Below are positions 1 through 7,105 of a stretch of DNA of 11,661 nucleotides, piece after piece (the stretch's first letter is position 1; each line of letters opens with the position of its first letter). The notes beneath the pieces were generated by a model. It had not been told where the DNA came from, did not search any database, and saw nothing but the letters and a program-made list of their open reading frames with translations. Source of the stretch: Pseudomonadota bacterium (GTDB lineage: Bacteria; Pseudomonadota; Alphaproteobacteria; Ferrovibrionales; Ferrovibrionaceae); contig JAEYTW010000111.1 of assembly GCA_023433835.1 (NCBI GenBank), positions 1 to 11,661 of the forward strand, written 5' to 3'. The position numbers and the translations under genes were made by a program.

Positions 1-609
1 CTGATCCTTCAGGTCGAGGAACAGGTTGATGACCTGGGCCTGGATCGAGACATCGAGGGCGGCCACCGCCTCGTCGCAGACGATGAAACGCGGGTTGACG
101 GCAAGCGCCCGGGCGATGCCGATGCGCTGGCGTTGGCCGCCGGAAAACTGGTGGGGGAAGCGGCGGGCATAGGCCGGATCGAGGCCGACGCGGGTCAAGA
201 GCCCGGCGACGAAATCGGCCTTGTCGCGGCGGGCCAGCAGCCCATGGGCGATCGGCGCCTCGGCGATGGCATCGCCGACCCGCATCCGCGGGTTCAGCGA
301 GGCATAGGGGTCCTGGAAGATCATCTGGGCGTTGAGCCGCGCCGGGCCCTGCCCGAGCGCTGCCCCGTCGAACAGGGCCCGACCCGCGGTCGGCGCCATC
401 AGGCCGGCCGCGATCCGGCCGAGCGTGGACTTGCCGCAGCCGGATTCCCCGACCAGCCCGACCACCTCGCCCGCCCCAATCTCCAGGTCGACGCGGTCGA
501 GCGCCTGCACGACCTCGCCCTTCAGCCCGGCACCGAGCAGGTTGGCGAGCCTGGCCGAAACGCCCAGCTTGCGCACGAAGCGCTTGGTGATGCCCTCCAG
601 CCGGATCAT
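1..609 (-). CDS. Dpp/Opp-family peptide ABC transporter ATP-binding protein, second ATPase (DppF-like), 3' end missing
   Basis: Cytoplasmic ATPase that would pair with the upstream DppD-like ATPase to power peptide-type import. The 203 N-terminal residues are visible; the C-terminal part lies beyond the window. Walker A GESGCGKS is at residues 54-61, the Q-loop glutamine is Q99 (FQDP), the ABC signature FSGGQRQ is at 155-161, and the Walker B acidic pair is D179-E180. The usual DEPVSALD stretch reads DEAVAALD here, a conservative variant that keeps the catalytic Glu. The start ATG at 609-607 overlaps the TGA of the preceding ATPase (608-606) in an ATGA, so translation is probably coupled. The second-ATPase assignment rests on its position last after SBP-permease-permease-ATPase. 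Substrate specificity cannot be read from an ATPase. Confidence 0.95.
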   Translation of the reverse strand, partial: MIRLEGITKRFVRKLGVSARLANLLGAGLKGEVVQALDRVDLEIGAGEVVGLVGESGCGKSTLGRIAAGLMAPTAGRALFDGAALGQGPARLNAQMIFQDPYASLNPRMRVGDAIAEAPIAHGLLARRDKADFVAGLLTRVGLDPAYARRFPHQFSGGQRQRIGIARALAVNPRFIVCDEAVAALDVSIQAQVINLFLDLKDQ

Positions 610-1571
610 GCGGCTTGGCTCAGCGGATGGATGCAGCGCACGGCACGGCCGTCGCCGACCTCGGCCAGATCGGGCATCGTCTCGCAGGCCGCCGTCGCGC
701 GCGGACAGCGCGGGGCGAAGGCACAGCCCGGCGGCAGGCGGCCGAGCGACGGGGCCATGCCGGGGATCGCCACCAGGCGATGCCCCCTGCCCGTCCCGCG
801 CGGCAGCGAATCGAGCAGGCCGCGGGTGTAGGGATGCAGCGGCCGGGCCAGCACCGCACGGGCCGGGCCGCTTTCGACGATGCGGCCCGCGTACATCACC
901 GCGATGCGGTCGGCCAGACCTGAGACCACCGCGAGGTCGTGGCTGATCCAGATCAGCGCCGTGCCGCTCTCGCGGGCCAGCTTGCGCATCTCGAACAGGA
1001 TCTGGCCCTGGATGGTGACGTCGAGCGCCGTGGTCGGCTCGTCGGCAATGATCAGCTCAGGCTTGTGCAGCAGCGCGATGGCGATGGCCACGCGCTGGCG
1101 CATGCCGCCGGAGAACTGATGCGGATAGGCCATCAGCCGCTCGTCGGGCGACGGGATGCCGACGCGGGCCAGCGCCGCGCGCGCCCGGGCCCGCGCCGCC
1201 TCGCGCCCGACATCGTCATGGGCCAGCACGGTCTCGATCATCTGGGTATCGATGCGCAGCACTGGGTTCAGGGTCATCATCGGATCCTGGAACACCATGG
1301 CGATGCGGGCGCCGCGCAACGACCGCAGTTCTTCCTCGGGCAGGCCGACGAGGTCGCGGCCCTGGAACAGCACGCGGCCGCCGGCGATATGGCCGGGCGC
1401 GTCGATCAGCCCCAGGATCGAGAAGCCGGTGATCGACTTGCCCGAGCCGGATTCGCCGACCAAGCCGAGGATCTCGCCGGGCCCGACGCTCAAGCTGACG
1501 CCGTCGACCGCGCGGATCAGCCCGGCGCGGGTCGGGAAATGGGTCTGCAGGTCCTCGACCACGAGGGTCAT
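606..1571 (-). CDS. Dpp/Opp-family peptide ABC transporter ATP-binding protein, first ATPase (DppD-like)
   Basis: Cytoplasmic ATPase subunit of 321 aa, full length for the family. It shows Walker A GESGSGKS (39-46), Q-loop Q95, signature FSGGMRQ (153-159), Walker B with D177-E178, and the H-loop His at 211 (ISHD). The C-terminal oligopeptide/dipeptide extension is present: HPYT near 246-249 and cysteines at 283, 289, 296 and 313. This C-x5-C-x6-C-x16-C pattern belongs to Dpp/Opp ATPases and in some members binds an iron-sulfur cluster. The ATG at 1571-1569 is chosen because it overlaps the permease stop in an ATGA and matches the family N-terminus. The in-frame open region up to 1958 lies inside the permease gene and is a shadow. 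Confidence 0.97.
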   Translation of the reverse strand: MTLVVEDLQTHFPTRAGLIRAVDGVSLSVGPGEILGLVGESGSGKSITGFSILGLIDAPGHIAGGRVLFQGRDLVGLPEEELRSLRGARIAMVFQDPMMTLNPVLRIDTQMIETVLAHDDVGREAARARARAALARVGIPSPDERLMAYPHQFSGGMRQRVAIAIALLHKPELIIADEPTTALDVTIQGQILFEMRKLARESGTALIWISHDLAVVSGLADRIAVMYAGRIVESGPARAVLARPLHPYTRGLLDSLPRGTGRGHRLVAIPGMAPSLGRLPPGCAFAPRCPRATAACETMPDLAEVGDGRAVRCIHPLSQAA

Positions 1572-2461
1572 TGCGGCCCCCGCGGGTTCAGCACTTCGCG
1601 CAGCCGGTCGCCGACCAGATTGATGGCGACGACGGTGACCAGCAGCGCGACGCCGGGGAACATGCTGATCCAGTACTTGCCGGACAGCACGTACTGGAAG
1701 CCGTTCGAGATCAGCAGGCCGAGCGAGGGTTCGGTCACCGGCAGGCCGAGGCCGAGGAAGGACAAGGTCGCCTCCAGCGCGATCGCATGGGCCATCTGCA
1801 CCGTGGCGATCACGATGACCGGCGCCAGGCAATTCGGCAGCATGTGGCGGAACAGGATGCGCGCGGGGCTGAGCCCCAGGCCGCGCGCCGCCTCGACGTA
1901 ATCCTTGCGCCGCTCGACCAGCGCCGAGGCGCGGACGGTGCGGGCGTAATAGGCCCATTGCACGGTGACCAGCGCGAAGATGATCTTGCCGATGCCATTG
2001 CCCAGCACCGCGATCAGGATCAAGGCGATCAGGATCGCGGGGAAAGAAAGCTGGATGTCGACGATACGCATTATCATGCCGTCGATGCGACCGCCGACAT
2101 AGGCGGCGATCAGCCCGAAGGCCAGGCCGACCGCCAGCGCAATGGCGGTTGCGGCGGCGCCGACCGCGACCGAGATGCGCAGGCCGTAGAGGATTGCCGA
2201 GACCATGTCGCGCCCCTGGTCGTCGGAGCCGAGCCAGAAGCGGAAGCCGGCCGAGGCCTCGGCCCCCGGGGGCAGGCTGCCGTCCATGATGTCGAGCTGG
2301 GCCAGCGCATAGGGATTCTGCGGCGAGATCAGCGGCGCGGCGAGCGCCAGGCCCAGGCAGACGATCAGCAAAGCGAGGCCGAACAGCGCCAGCCAGCTTT
2401 CGGCATAGCTTGCGGCTGCCCGCCGCCAGGGCGATTCGTCGTCGAGGGCCGGCGCGCTCAC
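1568..2461 (-). CDS. Dpp/Opp-family peptide ABC transporter permease (DppC-like)
   Basis: Inner-membrane permease of 297 aa. It has a cytoplasmic N-terminus, a first membrane helix near residues 20-42, a periplasmic loop carrying the family motif LGSDDQGRD, and a BPD_transp_1 domain with further helices. The EAA coupling loop starts near residue 187 (DYVEAARGLG) and ends in the MLPN segment; it docks onto the ATPases. The start is GTG at 2461-2459, overlapping the stop of the upstream permease in a GTGA. No ATG lies at a better position, and starting upstream would run antisense to nothing useful but overlap the neighbouring permease frame. It sits between the DppB-like permease and the first ATPase, the normal order of these operons. 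Confidence 0.95.
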   Translation of the reverse strand: MSAPALDDESPWRRAAASYAESWLALFGLALLIVCLGLALAAPLISPQNPYALAQLDIMDGSLPPGAEASAGFRFWLGSDDQGRDMVSAILYGLRISVAVGAAATAIALAVGLAFGLIAAYVGGRIDGMIMRIVDIQLSFPAILIALILIAVLGNGIGKIIFALVTVQWAYYARTVRASALVERRKDYVEAARGLGLSPARILFRHMLPNCLAPVIVIATVQMAHAIALEATLSFLGLGLPVTEPSLGLLISNGFQYVLSGKYWISMFPGVALLVTVVAINLVGDRLREVLNPRGPQ

Positions 2462-3435
2462 TGGTCGAGATCCCTGAGGCGGATGCGCGGATCGAGCAGC
2501 GAATAGACCACGTCGACCACCAGGTTGATGAAGATGACGATGGCGACCGTGACCATCAGATAGGCGACGACGACGGGACGATCGAGACGCTGGATCGAAT
2601 CGATGATCAGCTTGCCCATGCCCGGCCAGTTGAAGATCGATTCGGTGACGACGGCGAAGGCGATGACGGCGCCGAGCTCGAGGCCCAGCACGGTGACGAC
2701 CGGCAGCATGATGTTCTTCATCACGTGCACGCCGACGATGCGGCGCGCGGGTAGCCCCTTGGCGCGGGCGAACTTGATGTAGTCGAGCGGCAGCACCTCG
2801 CGCACCCCGGCCCGCACCAGCCGGATCATCAAGGCGATGTTGAGCAGCGCCAGGTTGACCGCCGGCAGGATCAGATGCCGCCAGCCGTCGACGGTGAACA
2901 GGCTCGACTTGATGCCCAGGATTTCCGCCACCGGCCCGCGGCCGTTCGACGGCAGCCAGCCGAGCTGCACGGCGAAGACCAGGATCAGCATGATGCCGAC
3001 CCAGAAGGTCGGCAGCGAGAAGCCGAGGATCGAACCGGCCAGGATGGTGCGCCCGGCAAAACCGTTGGGGCGCAGGCCGGCCCACAGCCCCAGCGGCAGG
3101 CCGATCAGCACGGTGAGCAGGATGGCGGCGAAGGCGAGCTCCAGCGTCGCCGGCAGGCGCTGCAGGATCAGCGTGACGGCGGGCAGGCCGAACACGAAGG
3201 AACGGCCGAAATCGCCGCCCAGCGCGCCCTGGACGAAGCCCGTATACTGTTCCCAGATCGGCTTATCGAGGCCGAGCGCGGCAATGGCCCGCGCCCGCTC
3301 GATCTGATCGGCGTCGGCGGCGACGAAGATCTCCACCGGATCGCCGATCAGGTACACCCCGAAGAACACCAGGAGCGACATGACGAACAGCACCAGCGCC
3401 GCCTGCAGCAGGCGCCGGATGACGTAGGCGGTCAT
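2458..3435 (-). CDS. Dpp/Opp-family peptide ABC transporter permease (DppB-like)
   Basis: Inner-membrane permease of 325 aa, forming the translocation pore together with the DppC-like subunit. The N-terminus (MTAYVIRRLL) leads straight into a helix at about 9-30 and ends in a GDP motif at 31-33, which is diagnostic for the DppB branch. The BPD_transp_1 domain follows, with an EAA-type loop starting near residue 218 (DYIKFARAKG) and the late motif FNWPGMG near 268-274. The ATG at 3435-3433 lies 9 bp after the stop of the substrate-binding protein. Its TGA overlaps the next permease start by 4 bp. Confidence 0.96.
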   Translation of the reverse strand: MTAYVIRRLLQAALVLFVMSLLVFFGVYLIGDPVEIFVAADADQIERARAIAALGLDKPIWEQYTGFVQGALGGDFGRSFVFGLPAVTLILQRLPATLELAFAAILLTVLIGLPLGLWAGLRPNGFAGRTILAGSILGFSLPTFWVGIMLILVFAVQLGWLPSNGRGPVAEILGIKSSLFTVDGWRHLILPAVNLALLNIALMIRLVRAGVREVLPLDYIKFARAKGLPARRIVGVHVMKNIMLPVVTVLGLELGAVIAFAVVTESIFNWPGMGKLIIDSIQRLDRPVVVAYLMVTVAIVIFINLVVDVVYSLLDPRIRLRDLDQ

Positions 3436-3444
3436 GGGCCCGGA

Positions 3445-5019
3445 TCAGCCGGCCGGCTTGACCGTCATCGCGTAGGTGTATTCGTCGGCCCGCGGGGCGT
3501 AGGTCAGGCCCTTCTTCATCGCCCAGGAGTTGACGTTGTAGAACAGCGGGATGATCGCATGGTCCTGCATGGCCAGGGCGGTCGCCTCCTGCATCAGCGC
3601 CTCGCGCTTCTTGTCGTCGATGGTCGCCATGACCTCGTCGATCATCGCGTCGAGCTTCGGGTTCGAATAGCGGCCGCGGTTGGAGGCGCCCCAACCCTTG
3701 TCCTTGTTGGGCGTGGCGACCAGCGCGCGCAGGGGCGACGAGATTTCGCCGGTGCCCGAACCCCAGCCGACCAGCATCACCGAGAAGGCATAGGTCGGCG
3801 CCGCCGATTGCGTCGCATAGGTCGACCAGGGCTGGGTCTGCACCTTGGTCTCGATGCCCGCGCGGGTGAACATCGGGCCGATCGCCTGGATCACCTTGTC
3901 GGCATTGGGATAACGATCCGACGGGCCGTGGATGGTCATGCCCAGGCCATTGGGGAAACCGGCCTCGGCCAACAGCTTCTTGGACAGATCGACGTCATAG
4001 GCATCGGGCTGGAACTTGGCCGAGGCCCCGAAGAAGCCCTCGGGCAGGAAGCCGCCGGCGGCGATCGCCTCGCCCTCGAAGATGCGATCCACGATCGCCT
4101 TGCGGTTGATCGCATGGCTCAGCGCGGCGCGGAATTTCGGATCCTTTAGCGGATTGGCCTTCAGGGGCTGGCCCGCCTTGTCGGTGACCATCGGCGTCTC
4201 GTCGCGGAAGCTGTCGAGATGCAGGTAGATCAGCCGGTTCGAGGTGATCGACGCCATCGTCAGGTTCGGCGCCTTCTTGATCGCGGCGAGATCGACCGAG
4301 GGCACGGCGTCGATGATCTGCACGTCCCCCGACAACAGCGCGGCGGTGCGCGTCGCGTTGTTGGGCATGACACGAACGACGACGTCTTTCCAATGCGGCT
4401 TCGCGCCCCAATAGGCATCGTTGCGCGCCAGCACGACGCGGTCGCCGGCCTGGAAGGAAACGAACTTGTAGGGGCCGGTCCCGATGGCGGCGGGGCCAGA
4501 ATTGAACTCGGCCGTCGGCGCCTCGACCGCCTTGCGCGAGATGATGTTGACCGAGGCGAGATCGTTGGCCAGCAGCGGCGCGGGCTTGGCCGTCTTGAAA
4601 TGCAGGGTCAGGTCGTCGACCACCACGACCTCGGCGATCGGGCGGACCGAGGCCGAGAACGACGACGGGCTGTTGGGCACCCAGGGCACGCGCTTGAAGG
4701 TCGCCAGCACATCGGGCGCGCCGAACGGCGTGCCGTCATGGAACGTCACGCCCTGGCGCAGCTTGAATTCCCAGGTCGTGTCGTCGATCGCCTTCCACGA
4801 GGTGGCAAGGCCCGGGATCAGCCGCTGCTGCTCGTCCTGATCGACCAGACGGTCAAAGATATGCGCGGCAATGGTGTTGTTCGGACCGACGTTGTGATAG
4901 TGCGGGTCGATCGAGGTGATCGAGCCGGCCAGCCCGACGGTCAGATCCTGGGCCATGGCCGAAAACGGCAGAAAGGCTACGGTCAGTCCCAGCGCCAGGC
5001 GGCGCAGACGGCTGCTCAT
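3445..5019 (-). CDS. Periplasmic peptide-type ABC transporter substrate-binding protein (SBP_bac_5 family)
   Basis: First gene of the importer operon, 524 aa; the protein captures ligand in the periplasm and delivers it to the two permeases. It has an Arg-rich N-region, a hydrophobic core and a Sec cleavage site after AMA at residues 21-23. The SBP_bac_5 fold is shown by the FKLRQGVTFHDGTPF segment, the GTGPYKF motif, the FRAALSHAINR segment and a late NRGRYSNP motif. ATG at 5019-5017 is chosen because it gives a proper signal peptide and has a GGGAG about 10 bases upstream; the frame continues open to 5211, but that extension runs into the divergent gene. The region equivalent to the DppA glycine-tryptophan ligand loop reads GWGSGTGEIS, without the Asp that in E. 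coli DppA holds the free amino group of a dipeptide. The ligand may therefore not be a plain peptide (inference). Confidence 0.95.
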   Translation of the reverse strand: MSSRLRRLALGLTVAFLPFSAMAQDLTVGLAGSITSIDPHYHNVGPNNTIAAHIFDRLVDQDEQQRLIPGLATSWKAIDDTTWEFKLRQGVTFHDGTPFGAPDVLATFKRVPWVPNSPSSFSASVRPIAEVVVVDDLTLHFKTAKPAPLLANDLASVNIISRKAVEAPTAEFNSGPAAIGTGPYKFVSFQAGDRVVLARNDAYWGAKPHWKDVVVRVMPNNATRTAALLSGDVQIIDAVPSVDLAAIKKAPNLTMASITSNRLIYLHLDSFRDETPMVTDKAGQPLKANPLKDPKFRAALSHAINRKAIVDRIFEGEAIAAGGFLPEGFFGASAKFQPDAYDVDLSKKLLAEAGFPNGLGMTIHGPSDRYPNADKVIQAIGPMFTRAGIETKVQTQPWSTYATQSAAPTYAFSVMLVGWGSGTGEISSPLRALVATPNKDKGWGASNRGRYSNPKLDAMIDEVMATIDDKKREALMQEATALAMQDHAIIPLFYNVNSWAMKKGLTYAPRADEYTYAMTVKPAG

Positions 5020-5142
5020 GGCAGAAGTCTCCCGATTTTTGATGTGTTTATTAAGAAGCCCCATTGGCGCGAACTCTACATTAGCCGGCGCGGCGGTGCT
5101 ATCACTGTCGCGACGGGCAAAAACCTGAGGGGTGTGAAGGGC
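5020..5142. promoter_or_regulatory. Divergent intergenic promoter region between the importer operon and the amidohydrolase gene
   Basis: This 123-bp spacer must hold the promoters for both the minus-strand importer operon and the plus-strand amidohydrolase/AbrB pair. It is locally A+T-richer than its surroundings around 5036-5056. I could not find a convincing -35/-10 pair or a strong operator palindrome in either direction. Ribosome binding sites are visible: GGGAG for the importer side, and GAGGGG at 5127-5132 for the plus-strand gene. Shared control of the two sides is an inference from the layout. Confidence 0.5.
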
Positions 5143-6072
5143 ATGCGGCTCCAGCCGATCGACATCGAGCGTTACGCACAGGGCAATACCGGCATCGAGC
5201 ATGTCTGGCATTTCGCCGGCCCGGTCTCAGGCCCGCATGCCGCGATCCTGGCGCTGATGCACGGCAACGAACTGTGCGGTGCGCATGCGCTGGCCTTCCT
5301 GCTCGATGCCGGTATTCGCCCGGCCCGCGGCGCGCTGACGCTCGCCTTCGCCAATGTCGACGCCTATCGCAGCCTCGACCCGGCGAACCCGAATGCGGCC
5401 CGCTGCCTCGACGAGGATATGAACCGCGTCTGGTCGCCCGCCGTGCTCGACGGCCCGCGGCAATCGCGCGATCTCGCCCGGGCCCGGCTGCTGCGGCCGG
5501 TGTTCGACAAGGTCGACCTGCTGCTCGACCTGCATTCGATGCAGACGGAAAGCCCGGCCCTGGTCCTGTCCGGCCCGCTGCCGAAGGGCCGCGCCTTCGC
5601 CCGCACGGTCGGCGTGCCGGTCCATATCGTCGCCGATGCCGGGCATGCCAACGGCGTGCGCCTGCGCGATTACGGCGGGTTCGGCGATCCCGGCAGCCAG
5701 AAGAATGCGCTGCTGGTCGAGTGCGGCCAGCATTACGACCCGCGCGCGGCCGACGTCGCCATCGAGTGCTGCCTGCGCTTCCTCGTCGCCGTCGGCATGC
5801 TCGATCGCGCGGACGCCGCGGGCCTGCGCCCGCTGCCGCCCGCCCAGCCCCAGCTGGTGGTCGAGGTGACCGAGGCGGTGGCGATATCCGGCGACAGCTT
5901 CACCTTCACCGCCGATTATCGCGGCATGGAAGTCATCCCCAAGGCCGGCACCGTGATCGGCCATGACGGCGACCGGCCGGTCGTCACCCCCTATGACGAC
6001 TGCGTCATGGTGATGCCCTCCAAGCGCCAGACGCGCGGCCAGACCGCGGTGCGGTTCGGGCGCCTCGCCTGA
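5143..6072 (+). CDS. Succinylglutamate desuccinylase/aspartoacylase-family zinc amidohydrolase
   Basis: Predicted cytoplasmic zinc enzyme of 309 aa that removes an acyl group from an N-acyl amino acid, or cleaves a related amide. The M14-like metal site is intact: H40 and E43 in MHGNE, and H131 in DLHS, with the catalytic Glu probably E193 in LLVECGQH. The DEDMNR segment (90-95) matches the substrate-carboxylate-binding N-R pair of AstE/aspartoacylase proteins. A C-terminal beta-rich domain (about 230-309) follows, as in this family. There is no signal peptide. ATG at 5143 is preferred: GAGGGG at 5127-5132 lies 10 bases upstream, while an in-frame GTG at 5134 is too close to it. The gene is divergent from the ABC operon and 1-7 bp before the AbrB-family gene. 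The family includes AstE, aspartoacylase and the ectoine-pathway deacetylase DoeB; no ectoine genes are visible, so the substrate stays open. Confidence 0.88.
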   Translation: MRLQPIDIERYAQGNTGIEHVWHFAGPVSGPHAAILALMHGNELCGAHALAFLLDAGIRPARGALTLAFANVDAYRSLDPANPNAARCLDEDMNRVWSPAVLDGPRQSRDLARARLLRPVFDKVDLLLDLHSMQTESPALVLSGPLPKGRAFARTVGVPVHIVADAGHANGVRLRDYGGFGDPGSQKNALLVECGQHYDPRAADVAIECCLRFLVAVGMLDRADAAGLRPLPPAQPQLVVEVTEAVAISGDSFTFTADYRGMEVIPKAGTVIGHDGDRPVVTPYDDCVMVMPSKRQTRGQTAVRFGRLA

Positions 6073-6073
6073 C

Positions 6074-7105
6074 GTGACGATGCTGGCCCGCAACGTCCTG
6101 GCCCTGGCGGCGGGCGCCGCCGGCGGCGCCTTGTTCTACTGGCTGCGCATGCCGCTGGCCTGGATGCTCGGGGCGATGACCGCGACCGCCGTACTGGCGT
6201 TGTGCGGCGCGCGGCCCGAGGTGGTCACCTGGCTGCGCTCGGGGCTCATCATGGTGCTGGGCGTGCTGCTCGGCTCGTCGTTCAGCCCGGCCCTGCTCGG
6301 CCATCTGCGCGACTGGATCGACAGTTTCGCCGCCCTGCTGATCTATCTGCCGGTGCTGTCGGCGCTGGGCTATGCCGTGTTCCGCTATGTCGGCCGGCTG
6401 GACCCGACCACCAGCTATTTCAGCGGCATGCCCGGCGGCCTGAGCGAGATGGTCACGGTCGGCACCGAACAGGGTGGCGACACCGCCGTCATCTCGCTGC
6501 TGCACGCGATCCGCGTCTTCACCGTCGTCATGCTGATCCCGTTCTATTTCCGCTATGCTGAGGGGTTGATCGTGCCCTCGGGCGTGACAGTGCTGGGGCC
6601 GACGCATCTGACCTGGCAGGACGCGCTGCTGCTGCTCGGCTGCATCGCCATCGGCGGGCCGCTGGCAGGCTGCCTGCGCCTGCCGGCGGCGCAGTTGCTG
6701 GGCCCGATGCTGCTGTCGGCCGGAATCCATTTCGGCGGGCTGACCGACGGCAAGCCGCCGGCGGAGCTCGTCGCCATCGCCCAGATCGGCGTCGGGGCCG
6801 CGCTCGGCTGCCGCTTCGCCGGGCTGAAATGGAGCCGCATCGCGCGCATCGCGCTACTGTCGTTGCTCGCCACCGTGCTGATGCTGACGGCCGCGATCCT
6901 GATGTCGAAGCTGATCGAGAAATTCGCCGGCATCGGCGCCGCCGGTGCCCTGCTCGCCTTCGCCCCCGGCGGGCTGGCCGAAATGTCGCTGGTGGCGCTG
7001 GGCCTCGGCATCGACACCGCCTATGTCGCGACGATGCACCTAGTGCGCGTGATCCTCGTCGTCATCATCGCACCGCTGGCCTGGAAGATGATGGCACGGC
7101 GCTGA
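6074..7105 (+). CDS. AbrB-family (AmoA-like, PF05145-type) integral membrane protein
   Basis: Polytopic inner-membrane protein of 343 aa with hydrophobic helices along almost its whole length. It has the internal duplication typical of the Gram-negative AbrB/'ammonia monooxygenase-like' family. MPGGLSEM near residues 119-126 is mirrored by APGGLAEM at 297-304, and each is followed about 20 residues later by related helices (LLHAIRVFTVVMLIP and TMHLVRVILVVIIAP). Family members are of unclear function, annotated as putative transporters or regulators; the old monooxygenase name has no support here. The start is GTG 6074 or ATG 6080, with no clear Shine-Dalgarno; either is 1-7 bp after the amidohydrolase stop, so translational coupling is likely. 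The last 41 bp overlap the convergent MFS gene. Confidence 0.9.
   Translation: MTMLARNVLALAAGAAGGALFYWLRMPLAWMLGAMTATAVLALCGARPEVVTWLRSGLIMVLGVLLGSSFSPALLGHLRDWIDSFAALLIYLPVLSALGYAVFRYVGRLDPTTSYFSGMPGGLSEMVTVGTEQGGDTAVISLLHAIRVFTVVMLIPFYFRYAEGLIVPSGVTVLGPTHLTWQDALLLLGCIAIGGPLAGCLRLPAAQLLGPMLLSAGIHFGGLTDGKPPAELVAIAQIGVGAALGCRFAGLKWSRIARIALLSLLATVLMLTAAILMSKLIEKFAGIGAAGALLAFAPGGLAEMSLVALGLGIDTAYVATMHLVRVILVVIIAPLAWKMMARR

Noticed and set aside
939..4149. Long plus-strand open frames antisense to the ABC operon, for example 939-1901 and 2875-4149
   Set aside because: Their translations are low-complexity, rich in Arg, Asp, Gly, Gln and His with no domain, and they lie opposite genes with clear family motifs. 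They are a by-product of high G+C third positions.
5036..5092. Sigma-70-like promoter candidates in the divergent spacer
   Set aside because: Isolated TTG or TA-rich words occur on both strands, but none has a matching partner at 16-18 bp spacing that I would trust.
4219..5142. A 308-codon N-terminal extension in frame with the amidohydrolase
   Set aside because: It is antisense to the binding protein, has no domain content, and would cross the divergent promoter region. The family N-terminus and a Shine-Dalgarno point to ATG 5143.
5020..5211. A 64-residue N-terminal extension of the substrate-binding protein
   Set aside because: It would place the signal peptide inside the protein and overlap the divergent coding region. 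ATG 5019 gives a normal signal peptide with a ribosome binding site.
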